Below are positions 27,801 through 36,277 of a stretch of DNA of 64,000 nucleotides, piece after piece. Every line of letters begins with the position of its first letter. Position 1 is the stretch's first letter. Both the position numbers and the translations under genes were made by a program. The DNA comes from Magnetovibrio sp. (GTDB taxonomy: Bacteria > Pseudomonadota > Alphaproteobacteria > Rhodospirillales > Magnetovibrionaceae): assembly GCF_036568125.1 (NCBI RefSeq), contig NZ_DATCTF010000014.1, forward strand, positions 1 through 64,000. The letters are read 5' to 3'. A model generated the notes under the pieces. The model had not been told where the DNA came from. It ran no database searches and saw only the letters and a list, made by a program, of their open reading frames with translations.

Positions 27801-28384
27801 GCCGCGGCTTTCCTGTTTTTCGAAATGTCGATGAAGTTCTTGAGAATGTCGTGGCCGTGTTCCGACGCAATGCTTTCGGGATGAAACTGCACGCCGAAAA
27901 TCGGGCGGGTCTTGTGCATCAGGCCTTGAATGACGCCGTCGTCGCTTTCGGCGGTGATTTCCAGGCAATCGGGTAGGCCTTCGCGCGCCACCATCAGCGA
28001 GTGGTAACGCGTGCACACCAACGGTGAGGGCAAGCCGCGAAACACGCCGCGTCCGGTGTGGGTGATTTCGGAAATCTTGCCGTGCATCGGCGCGGGCGAA
28101 CGCACCACTTGGCCGCCGAAATGCTGGCCGATGGTCTGATGACCCAGGCACACGCCGAAAATCGGCAAATCGTCGGGCGCTTTCGCCACCACATCCAGGC
28201 AGATGCCCGCTTGATCCGGATCGCACGGTCCCGGCGACAAGACGATGCCGTCGTAGCCGCCGTTGACGGCTTGCTCCGCCGTGATGGCGTCGTTGCGCTG
28301 CACTTCGACCTCGGCCCCAAGTTCGCCCAGGTAGTGCAGCAGGTTGTAGGTGAAGCTGTCGTAGTTGTCGATAAGCAGAAACAT
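27797..28384 (-). CDS. trpG: Anthranilate synthase component II (glutamine amidotransferase)
   Basis: This supplies ammonia from glutamine to TrpE. The 195 residues show LIDNYDSFTYNLLHYLGELG, the oxyanion strand SPGPCDPDQAG, nucleophile Cys in FGVCLGHQTIGQ, and the late His-Glu pair in GVQFHPESIASEHG. The enzyme may also serve aminodeoxychorismate synthesis. In relatives it normally follows trpE directly; here trpE lies about 8 kb away and copA diverges upstream, so trpGDC must use a promoter in the 28385-28549 gap. Confidence 0.95.
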   Translation of the reverse strand: MFLLIDNYDSFTYNLLHYLGELGAEVEVQRNDAITAEQAVNGGYDGIVLSPGPCDPDQAGICLDVVAKAPDDLPIFGVCLGHQTIGQHFGGQVVRSPAPMHGKISEITHTGRGVFRGLPSPLVCTRYHSLMVAREGLPDCLEITAESDDGVIQGLMHKTRPIFGVQFHPESIASEHGHDILKNFIDISKNRKAAA

Positions 28385-28485
28385 TTCAAAGCCTTAAGGG
28401 GCAAAGCCAAAGCCACGCCGGATAAATGATCGGTGTGCGCACAATGCCCGCCCAAAGCCCCAATCGTCAAGGAAAACAGGGCGCC

Positions 28486-28516
28486 TTGACCTTCCCACCT
28501 TGGGAAGGTTTACACT
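28486..28516 (+). promoter_or_regulatory. copA: CueR-type copper-responsive promoter of copA
   Basis: TTGACC at 28486 and TACACT at 28511 are separated by 19 bases, the long spacer typical of MerR-activated promoters. Within the spacer region, ACCTTCCC (28489-28496) and GGGAAGGT (28502-28509) form a perfect 8-bp inverted repeat around five bases. This closely resembles the known E. coli copA operator. Activation by the adjacent CueR-like regulator on copper or silver is inferred. Confidence 0.88.
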
Positions 28517-28549
28517 CAACCTTAAACCAAAATGGAAGGTTGTTGAAAC

Positions 28550-30970
28550 ATGCCCAACACAGCGCAATACAACGGACACAATGGCACACACATCACGTTG
28601 CCGGTCGAAGGCATGACCTGCGCGTCGTGTTCGGCGCGGATCGAGCGACAGTTGTCCAAACTCGACGGTATCGAAACGGCGGCGGTCAACTTGGCGGCGG
28701 AAACAGCGGATGTGCAGTTTGACCCAGCGCGTGTGAGTGCGGACGACATCAAACGCACCATCGAAAAGACTGGGTTTAGTGTACCTGAACGCACCATCAA
28801 GTTGAGCGTCGAAGGCATGACCTGCGCGTCGTGCGTGGCGCGGGTGGAAAAGGCCGTTGCCAAGCTTCCGGGGGTTTCGGCGGTCAGCGTCAATCTCGCC
28901 AGCGAGACGGCCCACGTGACCTCAAGTGTGGTCAGCGCCGCCGACATCGTGCGCGCCATCGAAAAAACCGGTTATACGGCGCGTCTCGATGAAGACGTTG
29001 AAGCGTTCGGTGCGGCGGATGAAGCCAAGGCGGCGGTGCGCTTGCGTCATGATCTGATCAATTTGGCCATCGCCACTGCCTTCACCACGCCGCTGTGGGC
29101 GCAGATGCTGTGGAACGTATTTGGTCTAGACGGCATGTTGCCGGGGTGGGTGCAGTTGGCGTTGGCCTCGGCGGTTCAGTTTGGTGCGGGCTATCGTTTT
29201 TACGGCCCTGCCTACAAAGCCCTGCGCGCGGGCAGCGGCAACATGGACTTGCTGGTGGTCTTGGGCACCACCGCAGCGTGGATGCTGAGCGCGTGGCGGG
29301 TGTTGTGGCCGATGGCGGACGGCCAGGGACATCTGTATTTCGAAGCCTCCGCCACCGTGATCACCTTGATCCTGTTCGGTCGTTTTCTGGAAAGTCGCGC
29401 CAAACGCGGCACCACCGGGGCGATCCGCGCGTTGATGAAATTGCGCCCCGAAACGGCGCGGGTGCTGTCCGCCGACGGCACGGAAGTCGAATTGCCCGCC
29501 AGCAGCGTCAAAAGCGGCGACGTGGTGGTGATCCGACCCGGCGAACGCGTGCCGGTGGACGGCGAGGTGATCGAAGGCCGCAGCTCGATGGACGAAAGCC
29601 TGCTCACCGGTGAAAGCCTGCCGGTGAGTAAAAACGTCGGCGATGGCGTCACCGGCGGGGCCATCAACGGCAACGGTTTGGTGCACGTCAGGGCCACCCG
29701 GGTGGGCCAGGCGTCGACGTTGGCGGGCATCATCCAACTCATTCAAAATGCACAATCTTCCAAGGCGCCGGTGCAAAAACTAGTAGACAAAATCGCGTCT
29801 GTGTTCGTGCCCATTGTGGTCGCCATTGCGCTTTTGACCTGGATTGGCTGGACCTTGGCGGGGTTCGGTTGGGAAGTCGGCTTGATCAACGCCGTGACGG
29901 TGTTGGTGATCGCGTGCCCGTGCGCGCTGGGTCTGGCGACGCCGACCGCCATCATGGTCGGCACCGGGGTGGCGGCCAAGCACGGCATTTTGATCAAGGA
30001 CGCCGAAGCCTTGGAGCACGCCCAAAAAGTCGACACCGTGGTGTTCGACAAGACCGGCACGCTGACCAAGGGCGCATTGCAGGTGGTGTCGGTCAATCCG
30101 GTGGTCGGCGACGACTTGACATTGCTGGCGGTTGCGGCCAGCGTTCAGCACGGCAGCGAGCATCCCATCGCACGGGCGATTATGGCGGCAGTTGGAGACG
30201 GCAATTTGGCGACGGTGAGCGATTTCACCGCCCATCCCGGCAAAGGCGTCGAAGGCCATGTCGATGGCCGTATCATTCTCATCGGCAATCGCACCTTGAT
30301 GCATGAGCACGCCATCGACACAGCGCACCACGAAGACGAGGCGCAAGGTTTTGAAAATCACGGCAACACCGTGGTGTGGGTGGCCGAACGCGGGCACGGG
30401 CTGCTGGGCTTCATTGCGGTCGGCGACGTAGCCAAGGAAACAGCCCCCGCCGCAGTCGCCGGGCTGCAGGCGTTGGGAATCCGCACCGTGATGCTGACCG
30501 GCGACAACCGCCGCACCGCCGAAGCCATGGCCGGACGTTTGGGCTTATCCGATGTGATCGCCGAGGTGTTACCCGATGGCAAGTCGGGCGAGGTCGCGCG
30601 TCTGCAAGCGGACGGGCGTGTCGTCGCCATGGTCGGTGATGGCGTCAATGACGCGCCGGCGCTGGCCCAGGCCGACGTCGGCATCGCCATGGGTACCGGC
30701 ACCGACGTCGCCATGCATACGGCGGGCATCACCTTGATGCGCGGCGCACCTGAATTGGTGGCCGGGGCCTTGGATGTGTCACGTGCGACGGTGAGCAAAA
30801 TCCGTCAAAATCTATTTTGGGCCTTTTTTTACAATGTGATCGCGCTGCCCCTGGCGGCAGGCGGCTTTTTGAGCCCGGCCATCGCCGGTGCCGCCATGGC
30901 CTTGAGCAGCGTATCGGTGGTCACCAATTCTTTGTTGTTGAAACGTTGGAAGACGGGAGAAGGTGCATGA
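28550..30970 (+). CDS. copA: Copper-exporting P1B-type ATPase
   Basis: This pumps Cu(I), probably also Ag(I), out of the cytoplasm at the cost of ATP. The 806 residues begin with two heavy-metal-associated domains with GMTCASC (Cys 24/27 and 92/95). Eight transmembrane segments follow, with the transport motif [10 protein letters not shown], phosphorylation site DKTGTLTKG, actuator LTGES, and hinge [10 protein letters not shown]. It is driven by a CueR-type promoter and its stop overlaps the cueR start (ATGA), so pump and regulator are co-expressed. Confidence 0.96.
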   Translation: MPNTAQYNGHNGTHITLPVEGMTCASCSARIERQLSKLDGIETAAVNLAAETADVQFDPARVSADDIKRTIEKTGFSVPERTIKLSVEGMTCASCVARVEKAVAKLPGVSAVSVNLASETAHVTSSVVSAADIVRAIEKTGYTARLDEDVEAFGAADEAKAAVRLRHDLINLAIATAFTTPLWAQMLWNVFGLDGMLPGWVQLALASAVQFGAGYRFYGPAYKALRAGSGNMDLLVVLGTTAAWMLSAWRVLWPMADGQGHLYFEASATVITLILFGRFLESRAKRGTTGAIRALMKLRPETARVLSADGTEVELPASSVKSGDVVVIRPGERVPVDGEVIEGRSSMDESLLTGESLPVSKNVGDGVTGGAINGNGLVHVRATRVGQASTLAGIIQLIQNAQSSKAPVQKLVDKIASVFVPIVVAIALLTWIGWTLAGFGWEVGLINAVTVLVIACPCALGLATPTAIMVGTGVAAKHGILIKDAEALEHAQKVDTVVFDKTGTLTKGALQVVSVNPVVGDDLTLLAVAASVQHGSEHPIARAIMAAVGDGNLATVSDFTAHPGKGVEGHVDGRIILIGNRTLMHEHAIDTAHHEDEAQGFENHGNTVVWVAERGHGLLGFIAVGDVAKETAPAAVAGLQALGIRTVMLTGDNRRTAEAMAGRLGLSDVIAEVLPDGKSGEVARLQADGRVVAMVGDGVNDAPALAQADVGIAMGTGTDVAMHTAGITLMRGAPELVAGALDVSRATVSKIRQNLFWAFFYNVIALPLAAGGFLSPAIAGAAMALSSVSVVTNSLLLKRWKTGEGA

Positions 30971-31395
30971 ACATCGGACAAGCCGCAAAATTGTCGAAGG
31001 TTTCGGCCAAGACCATCCGCTATTACGAATCCATCAACCTGATCCCCAAGGCGGCGCGCAGCGACAACGGGTATCGCGATTATTCCGACAACGACGTGGA
31101 AATGCTGCGTTTCATCAAGCGTTCGCGCAATTTGGGTTTTGCGGTCGACGACGTTGCCAACCTGCTGGACTTGTGGCTCAACAAGCAACGCGCCAGCGCC
31201 GACGTCAAGGCGGTGGCGCTGAAACATATCGAAGATGTGGAAAAGCGCATTCGCGAACTGGAAGGCATCCGCGACACGTTGAAAAATCTGACCGAGTGCT
31301 GTCATGGCGACGACCGGCCCGATTGTCCGATTTTGGAAGGCCTCGCCGGTCACAAGGAACCCGTCGCGAGCGAACAGCCGTGCTGTCATAAATAA
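30967..31395 (+). CDS. cueR: CueR-like MerR-family copper-responsive regulator
   Basis: This 142-residue activator has an N-terminal MerR winged helix ([22 protein letters not shown]). A long dimer helix follows, and a C-terminal metal-binding loop [12 protein letters not shown] carries the two Cys spacing expected for Cu(I)/Ag(I). A further His/Cys tail (PCCHK) is present. Two promoters in the window have matching 19-bp-spaced operators, before copA and before the copZ-like gene. The start overlaps the copA stop. Confidence 0.93.
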   Translation: MNIGQAAKLSKVSAKTIRYYESINLIPKAARSDNGYRDYSDNDVEMLRFIKRSRNLGFAVDDVANLLDLWLNKQRASADVKAVALKHIEDVEKRIRELEGIRDTLKNLTECCHGDDRPDCPILEGLAGHKEPVASEQPCCHK

Positions 31396-31465
31396 GCCGC
31401 CATGTAATGTGATGGTCGGCGTTGACGTGCGCCGCAGGGCGTAGGACCCTAGCGGCCAGATTCGA

Positions 31466-32767
31466 TTGACACGGAACCTCTACGTGGCGCGCAAACCTGC
31501 TTCATCCTCGTCGAAAACCCGCAAAGGCACGCCTTTGCGAAATGCGTCGCGCAAGCACAAGCCGCCCCACGCCCAATCGCTGATCAAGCGCACGGTGGCC
31601 AAGCATAAAGCGCGCAAGGCCGGGCGTGCGTGGGCGCGATTTAAGCCGCATATCAATAAATTGATGGCGAAAACCTTGCGGGTGCCGCAGTTGGGCCTCG
31701 ACCTGCCGGTTGTCGGGATTATGGCTTTCGTCGGCGTATTGGGGTTTGCCGCGGGTGCTGGCTATTGGGGTGCGCAGTCGATGTTCGGCCCGACCGATGC
31801 CGTGGTGTCTGCGTCCACGACCCGGGTGCTCATTCAACAGACGCAAAGTCCGCGCGGCGTGATCTTGCCTGAACCGAACGGCACGCAGCCCCACGGCACG
31901 CTGGCTTATGAAGAAAAAGCCCTGGAAGAGGTCTACGACCCGCTTCATCCCCAGGCTGTTGCGCCGACATCGCCGCCCGTCGAAGTCGCCAGCGCACCGC
32001 CGCCGACGGCCGACATTCCCCATGATGGCGATAAACCGCTTTGGCTGCGAAACGCCTTGGCGTTTTCGGCCCCCCAGGGTGCGCCGATGATTTCCATCGT
32101 CATCGATGACATGGGGGTGGATCGCAAGCGCTCGCTGCACATGTGGCAGGACGTGCCCGCGCCTTTGACGCTGTCGTTTATGACCTACGCCGACGACCTC
32201 CCGGCGCAGACCCAAGCGGCGCGCAAAAACGGCCATGAACTGATGCTGCACATGTCCATGGAACCTTCCAGCGCAACCATCGACGCCGGTCCCAATGTTT
32301 TGATGACGGCCATGGGCAGCGCGGAAATCCGCTCGTTGGCGAATTGGGGCATGAACAGGTTCGAGGGTTTCGTCGGCGTCAACAATCACATGGGCAGCCG
32401 CTTCACCGAAGACGAACGCGCCATGCGGGTGGTGTTGGAAGAAATCCAAAAGCGCGGGCTCATGTTTCTTGACAGCCGCACCTCCAGCCATACCGTGGGG
32501 CCCAAAATCGCACGCACATTGGGCATGCCGGCGTTGGAACGCAATGTCTTTCTCGACAACGACAACGTTCCCGAAAAGGTCTTGAAGCAGCTTGATGAGG
32601 TCGAGCGCCTGGCGCGCAAATACGGCCACGCCATCGCCATCGGCCACCCGCGCGACGCCACCATCGAAGTGCTCAAAACCTGGATCCCCAAGGCCCGCGA
32701 GCGTGGTCTTGCGATCGTGCCGGTGTCGACGTTGATGAAAGAACGTCTGAAACGCCAAACGGGGTAG
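31466..32767 (+). CDS. Divergent polysaccharide deacetylase family protein (YibQ type)
   Basis: This 433-residue envelope protein has a basic cytoplasmic N-terminus (about 1-75), one transmembrane segment (about 83-105), a Pro-rich linker (about 130-190), and a NodB-like deacetylase-related domain (about 205-430). That domain contains ISIVIDDMGVDRKR, HMSMEPSS, NNHMGSRFTEDERAM, FLDSRTSSHT and IAIGHPRDATIE. Enzymatic activity in this family is unproven. The start is uncertain: TTG 31466 or GTG 31484, the latter with GGAA upstream. It lies between the copper genes without a copper motif of its own. Confidence 0.85.
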   Translation: MTRNLYVARKPASSSSKTRKGTPLRNASRKHKPPHAQSLIKRTVAKHKARKAGRAWARFKPHINKLMAKTLRVPQLGLDLPVVGIMAFVGVLGFAAGAGYWGAQSMFGPTDAVVSASTTRVLIQQTQSPRGVILPEPNGTQPHGTLAYEEKALEEVYDPLHPQAVAPTSPPVEVASAPPPTADIPHDGDKPLWLRNALAFSAPQGAPMISIVIDDMGVDRKRSLHMWQDVPAPLTLSFMTYADDLPAQTQAARKNGHELMLHMSMEPSSATIDAGPNVLMTAMGSAEIRSLANWGMNRFEGFVGVNNHMGSRFTEDERAMRVVLEEIQKRGLMFLDSRTSSHTVGPKIARTLGMPALERNVFLDNDNVPEKVLKQLDEVERLARKYGHAIAIGHPRDATIEVLKTWIPKARERGLAIVPVSTLMKERLKRQTG

Positions 32768-32777
32768 GGAACGGGTC

Positions 32778-32808
32778 TTGACCTTGCTCGGACGGGAAGG
32801 CTTAACGT
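32778..32808 (+). promoter_or_regulatory. copZ: Second CueR-type promoter, upstream of the copZ-like gene
   Basis: TTGACC at 32778 and TAACGT at 32803 are again 19 bases apart. The operator arms ACCTTGCT (32781-32788) and GGGAAGGC (32794-32801) keep the CCTT/AAGG core and five-base centre of the copA site but are less symmetric. It starts 11 bases after the deacetylase stop and 51 bases before the copZ-like ORF ends its leader. Confidence 0.75.
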
Positions 32809-32858
32809 GGTATATGTTTCATTCGATTTATCACGGCATTATGCCGTAAGAGGCAAAT

Positions 32859-33059
32859 ATGACAGATACTTATAAAGTGATCGGCATGACCTGCGGGGGC
32901 TGCGCGAAATCCGTCACCAACGCTATTATGGACGTCGCGCCCGGCGCCGAGATCAGCGTCAACCTTGACGAAAAAACCGTCAGCGTCGCCGGTGCGGATG
33001 AGTCTGCGGTCAAACAGGCCGTGGAAGAAGCGGGTTTTGAGTTTTCAGGCCGGGCGTGA
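32859..33059 (+). CDS. copZ: CopZ-like copper chaperone
   Basis: This 66-residue protein is a single heavy-metal-associated domain. GMTCGGC holds Cu(I) ligands Cys12 and Cys15, and the beta-alpha-beta-beta-alpha-beta pattern is complete. It probably carries Cu(I) to the CopA N-terminal domains. The CueR-type promoter just upstream supports joint induction with copA despite the intervening deacetylase gene. Four more genes follow in the same direction. Confidence 0.92.
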   Translation: MTDTYKVIGMTCGGCAKSVTNAIMDVAPGAEISVNLDEKTVSVAGADESAVKQAVEEAGFEFSGRA

Positions 33060-33109
33060 ACGCATATAGTTTCTCTTGAAATTATGGCGCGTCAGTGTGG
33101 GAACGCAAA

Positions 33110-33544
33110 ATGCTTATGGTTGTCGTTGCGGGATCGTTCGTGATCCTGTTTTGCATGTTGAGCGTCTTGCACGTTTATTGGGCCTTTGGGGGGCAATCCG
33201 GGCTCGACAAGGCTGTTCCCAGCATCGACGGCCGACCCGCGTTCCAACCGGGCGTGACGATCACGATGGTTGTCGCACTGGCGCTGCTGGGATGCGCCGC
33301 CGTGGCCGGACATTTGGGGTTTTCAGACCAAATCCAATGGCCATACGCACATTTGGCCCCGTACGCAGGGGCGGCCCTGGCGTTGGTCTTTTTGCTGCGC
33401 GCGGTGGGCGACTTCCATTATGTGGGTTTTTTCAAAACGCTAACGGGTTCACCGTTTGCAAAACTCGATACACGATTATACTCGCCGTTGTGCATTGTGC
33501 TGTCCGCCGGGTTCGGTTTTTTATCGCTCGCGGCCAGCGCATAG
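33110..33544 (+). CDS. DUF3995-type integral membrane protein
   Basis: This membrane protein of about 144 residues has four hydrophobic segments. Stretches typical of the DUF3995 family are LHVYWAFGG after the first helix and RAVGDFHYVGFFK with LDTRLYSPLC near the end. The function is unknown. ATG 33110 with GGGAA six bases before it is preferred; an in-frame GTG at 33095 is an alternative. It follows the copZ-like gene with a short gap and no visible terminator, so it may share the copper-induced transcript. Confidence 0.8.
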   Translation: MLMVVVAGSFVILFCMLSVLHVYWAFGGQSGLDKAVPSIDGRPAFQPGVTITMVVALALLGCAAVAGHLGFSDQIQWPYAHLAPYAGAALALVFLLRAVGDFHYVGFFKTLTGSPFAKLDTRLYSPLCIVLSAGFGFLSLAASA

Positions 33545-33581
33545 CAGAAGGCGCATCGTACGATTGAAAGAGGGATGAAGC

Positions 33582-34100
33582 ATGCTTAAGACCACCTTGC
33601 GCACCGCGCTTGGCGCGATATTGATGTTCTTTGCGGCCCTGACGCCGAACGTTGGCAGCGCAGCCGATTTCATCATCGAACCGTTGGATTACGACATTCC
33701 GGCGGAAGTCCAGGCTGCCGCCGATGACGGCAAGAATCTGGTGGTGATGTTCGGCCAGAACGGTTGCCCGTACTGCGACAAAATGCACAAACGAGTCTTT
33801 CCCCATCCCAAAGTGGCGGCACAGTACGGCGAGGATTTCGTGATGTTCGAAATCAACATCAAAGGCGATTTGGAAGTCGTCTCGCATGATGGCGAAGCCA
33901 CCACCGAAAAGGAATATGCCTCCAAGATGCGCGCCCGCGCGACGCCGCTGTTCGTCTATTACGACAAGCAAGGCAAGGACGTTCTGCGTCTGACCGGCTA
34001 TCAAGAGCCCGGCATTTTCATGACCGCAGGGCGATATGTCAGCAGCGAAAGCTACAAGGACGGAACTTCGTTCCTGGCCTTTGTGCGCAGCGGTAAATGA
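33582..34100 (+). CDS. Secreted thioredoxin-fold protein (SoxW-like)
   Basis: This 172-residue protein has a signal peptide ending at VGSAAD (about residue 28) and a thioredoxin fold with CPYC at 62-65. A cis-Pro region follows (RARATPLFVYYDKQG). It resembles the SoxW / thioredoxin-SoxW group, probably a periplasmic thiol-disulfide protein. No sox genes are near. AGAGGGATG precedes its ATG. It overlaps the frame region of the next gene and is likely co-transcribed with it. Confidence 0.85.
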   Translation: MLKTTLRTALGAILMFFAALTPNVGSAADFIIEPLDYDIPAEVQAAADDGKNLVVMFGQNGCPYCDKMHKRVFPHPKVAAQYGEDFVMFEINIKGDLEVVSHDGEATTEKEYASKMRARATPLFVYYDKQGKDVLRLTGYQEPGIFMTAGRYVSSESYKDGTSFLAFVRSGK

Positions 34101-34114
34101 GGGGGGATATCTCG

Positions 34115-34843
34115 ATGAACATGTTGAAATCCAGATTTCGCACCTTCGCCACCGCGCTTGCGGGTATCGGCCTGATCACCGCGCTGACGTTTGATGCGCG
34201 CGATGCGCACGCGGACATGGCCCAAACGGATGTCGCCTTGGTCCAGCAAATGGCCGAAGCATCCACCGACAAACAGCTCGAAGCGTTGGAGATCTATTAC
34301 GCTCTACATGTATCCGAATTGGCTGTGCAAAACATGAACGAACGGCGCACCGGCGCAATGTTCGCCGTGCAGCGCGCCAAGGCGGACAACAGTCCAAAAG
34401 GCAAAATTTCCGCGTTGGAACAAAAAGCCCAAGAGGTGGTCGCCGAACGCACAGCCAAGGTCGAAGAGAACCAGAAATTGCGCAAAAAACTGTCGGAAAT
34501 CTCCGGTCTCGATTTTGCCGAACCGCTGGTGATGGCGCCCGATGCACCGATGGATATGCCGACGGCGCCAGCTGGCGTTCCCGCCGACTTGGTCGCAGCG
34601 CAAAAGGATGCCTGGACCGCGTTGCTGGCGGCGCAAAATGCGTGGCAGGAGGAACGTCTGACGTTGCTCGACGCGCAGCAACGCTATGACGAAACGCGCG
34701 ACGTGCCCATCGGCGATCATCTGCGCGCCATGACGCTGGCGGAAACCGCTTACGCCAAGGCCATTGGCGCGTGCCGGTTGATCGAGGCGAAAATCGCGGC
34801 CGCGCAGGGCAAGTCTTTGGCCGAGGTGTTGAGCGCGCTCTAG
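34115..34843 (+). CDS. Unrecognised secreted helical protein
   Basis: This protein of about 242 residues has an N-terminal signal peptide (to about AHADM, residue 34). It is followed by mostly helical, Ala/Gln/Glu-rich sequence with a coiled-coil-like stretch (about 95-155) and a Met/Pro-rich linker (VMAPDAPMDMPTAPAGVP). Met-rich patches can bind copper, but this one is too short to claim it. ATG 34115 follows GGGGGGA at good spacing and is preferred to 34097. It directly follows the SoxW-like gene. Confidence 0.65.
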   Translation: MNMLKSRFRTFATALAGIGLITALTFDARDAHADMAQTDVALVQQMAEASTDKQLEALEIYYALHVSELAVQNMNERRTGAMFAVQRAKADNSPKGKISALEQKAQEVVAERTAKVEENQKLRKKLSEISGLDFAEPLVMAPDAPMDMPTAPAGVPADLVAAQKDAWTALLAAQNAWQEERLTLLDAQQRYDETRDVPIGDHLRAMTLAETAYAKAIGACRLIEAKIAAAQGKSLAEVLSAL

Positions 34844-34913
34844 CCCGTCAAAGAACTGTTACCTCGGCGTAGTAAAAGGCTCAAGCCCTCAACCTCAACG
34901 CAGGTTCGTCGCC

Positions 34914-35582
34914 ATGGAACTGACCGCCTACATAGACATTTACTGCGAACGAACCCAACCGGGTTTGTGGAGCGAGCCGCTCAACGCCGTCACCAATTTG
35001 GCGTTCTTGTTGGCGGCGTGGCTGTGTTGGCGTCATTACGGGCAAAAAGGCCCTAATCTCGACAAAAGCGGTGCGCTGCTGATGAGCTTGGTCGGTTTGA
35101 TCGGCATCGGCAGCGGACTTTTTCACACCGTTGCGACCCAATGGGCCATGTTGGCCGACGTGATTCCCATCGCCATCTTCATTCACGCCTTTTTGTTTTT
35201 CGCCTTGCAGCGTTTTTTCGGTTTGAACCGGATCGTCAGCGTCGCCGGGGTGGTGGGCTTTTTGGGCTTGTCGGGGGTGGTGGACGTGGCCCTGCCCAAC
35301 GAGGTGCTTAACGGCAGCGGCGGCTATATCCCGCCGTTCGCCGCATTGACCGCCATGGGCGCGGCCATGTTGGCACGCAATCACCCCTATAGCGACCACA
35401 TGTTGATCGCAGCCGCGGTGTTTTCGGCATCCCTGACGTTTCGCACCGTCGACATGATGGCGTGCGAGATGGTGCCGTTCGGCACTCATTTTTTATGGCA
35501 CACGCTCAACGGCGTTTCTTTGTATCTGGTCGGGCGGGCGTATTTGTGTTCCCATTCGTCCCACGCCCCTCAACCGGCTTGA
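34914..35582 (+). CDS. Ceramidase-family (CREST) membrane protein
   Basis: This 222-residue polytopic protein has about seven hydrophobic segments. It begins YIDIYCERTQPGLWSEPLNAVTNLAFL, typical of the alkaline ceramidase/CREST group. The likely zinc-site residues are present: Ser and His in SGLFHTVAT, Asp in LADVIPIAIF and the late HFLWHTLNG. These suggest a membrane amide or lipid hydrolase, but bacterial members are mostly uncharacterised. It follows the secreted helical protein after 70 bases. Confidence 0.8.
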   Translation: MELTAYIDIYCERTQPGLWSEPLNAVTNLAFLLAAWLCWRHYGQKGPNLDKSGALLMSLVGLIGIGSGLFHTVATQWAMLADVIPIAIFIHAFLFFALQRFFGLNRIVSVAGVVGFLGLSGVVDVALPNEVLNGSGGYIPPFAALTAMGAAMLARNHPYSDHMLIAAAVFSASLTFRTVDMMACEMVPFGTHFLWHTLNGVSLYLVGRAYLCSHSSHAPQPA

Positions 35583-35647
35583 TGACCTGCAAGGCGTCCC
35601 CATATGAATTGAACCGAGGTTCTTTCGATCATGGAAAGGCGACGTGG

Positions 35648-36274
35648 ATGAGAGCTCTGCTCCGAATTTTGGCCGTTTTCGGCGTGTTTGCCTTCGTTTC
35701 GACGGCGACGGCGCAAGCTCAAGACGTCATCGCGCATGTCACGCGCCTGCAAAATGCCGCCACGGTGGAGCGGAGCGGACTGCCCGCACCGTTGACGATG
35801 AACATGGCCCTTGAAAGCAACGACACCGTCGCCACCGCGACCGATGCGCGTCTGGAAATCACTTTTGTCGACGGCACCACGTTGACGCTCGGCGAACGCG
35901 CCCGCATCACGTTGGACGACTATGTCTACACTCCCGGCGAAACGGCGAACAAACTGGCGGTTTCCGTGGCCCAAGGCGCGTTCCTGTTCGTTTCCGGGGC
36001 AATGGGCAAGCAGGCGGAGCGGGAAATGCAGGTCACCACCCAACTGGCCACCATCGGCATTCGCGGCACGACGTTTTGGGGCGGCCCGTTGGATACCCCC
36101 TTGGACGTGTTGCTGTTGGACGGCAAGGTCGAGGTGCGCAGCCCCGGCGGTGCGGTGATCTTGGATCAGCCGGGTAAGGGCACCACGGTCCCGATGCCCG
36201 GACAAAGCCCCACACCGCCGACGTCGTGGCCCGAAGACAAGCGCCAACGGGCCTTCGCCACGGTTGCTTTTTAA
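35648..36274 (+). CDS. FecR-domain periplasmic protein
   Basis: This 208-residue protein has a signal peptide (about residues 1-25, ending TATAQAQD) and a FecR domain: a repeat-like beta structure with LEITFVDGTTLTLGERARITLDDYVY and TTQLATIGIRGTTFWGG. A Pro-rich tail follows. It has no transmembrane anchor beyond the signal, and no FecI sigma factor or TonB receptor is nearby, so classic FecR signalling is unlikely. Its end is three bases from the convergent trpE end, marking the right edge of the accessory block. Confidence 0.8.
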   Translation: MRALLRILAVFGVFAFVSTATAQAQDVIAHVTRLQNAATVERSGLPAPLTMNMALESNDTVATATDARLEITFVDGTTLTLGERARITLDDYVYTPGETANKLAVSVAQGAFLFVSGAMGKQAEREMQVTTQLATIGIRGTTFWGGPLDTPLDVLLLDGKVEVRSPGGAVILDQPGKGTTVPMPGQSPTPPTSWPEDKRQRAFATVAF

Positions 36275-36277
36275 GAC

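Noticed and set aside
27801-28226. N-terminal extension of trpD
   Set aside because: It overlaps trpG in another frame; the ATG at 27800 coupled to the trpG stop gives the normal TrpD start.
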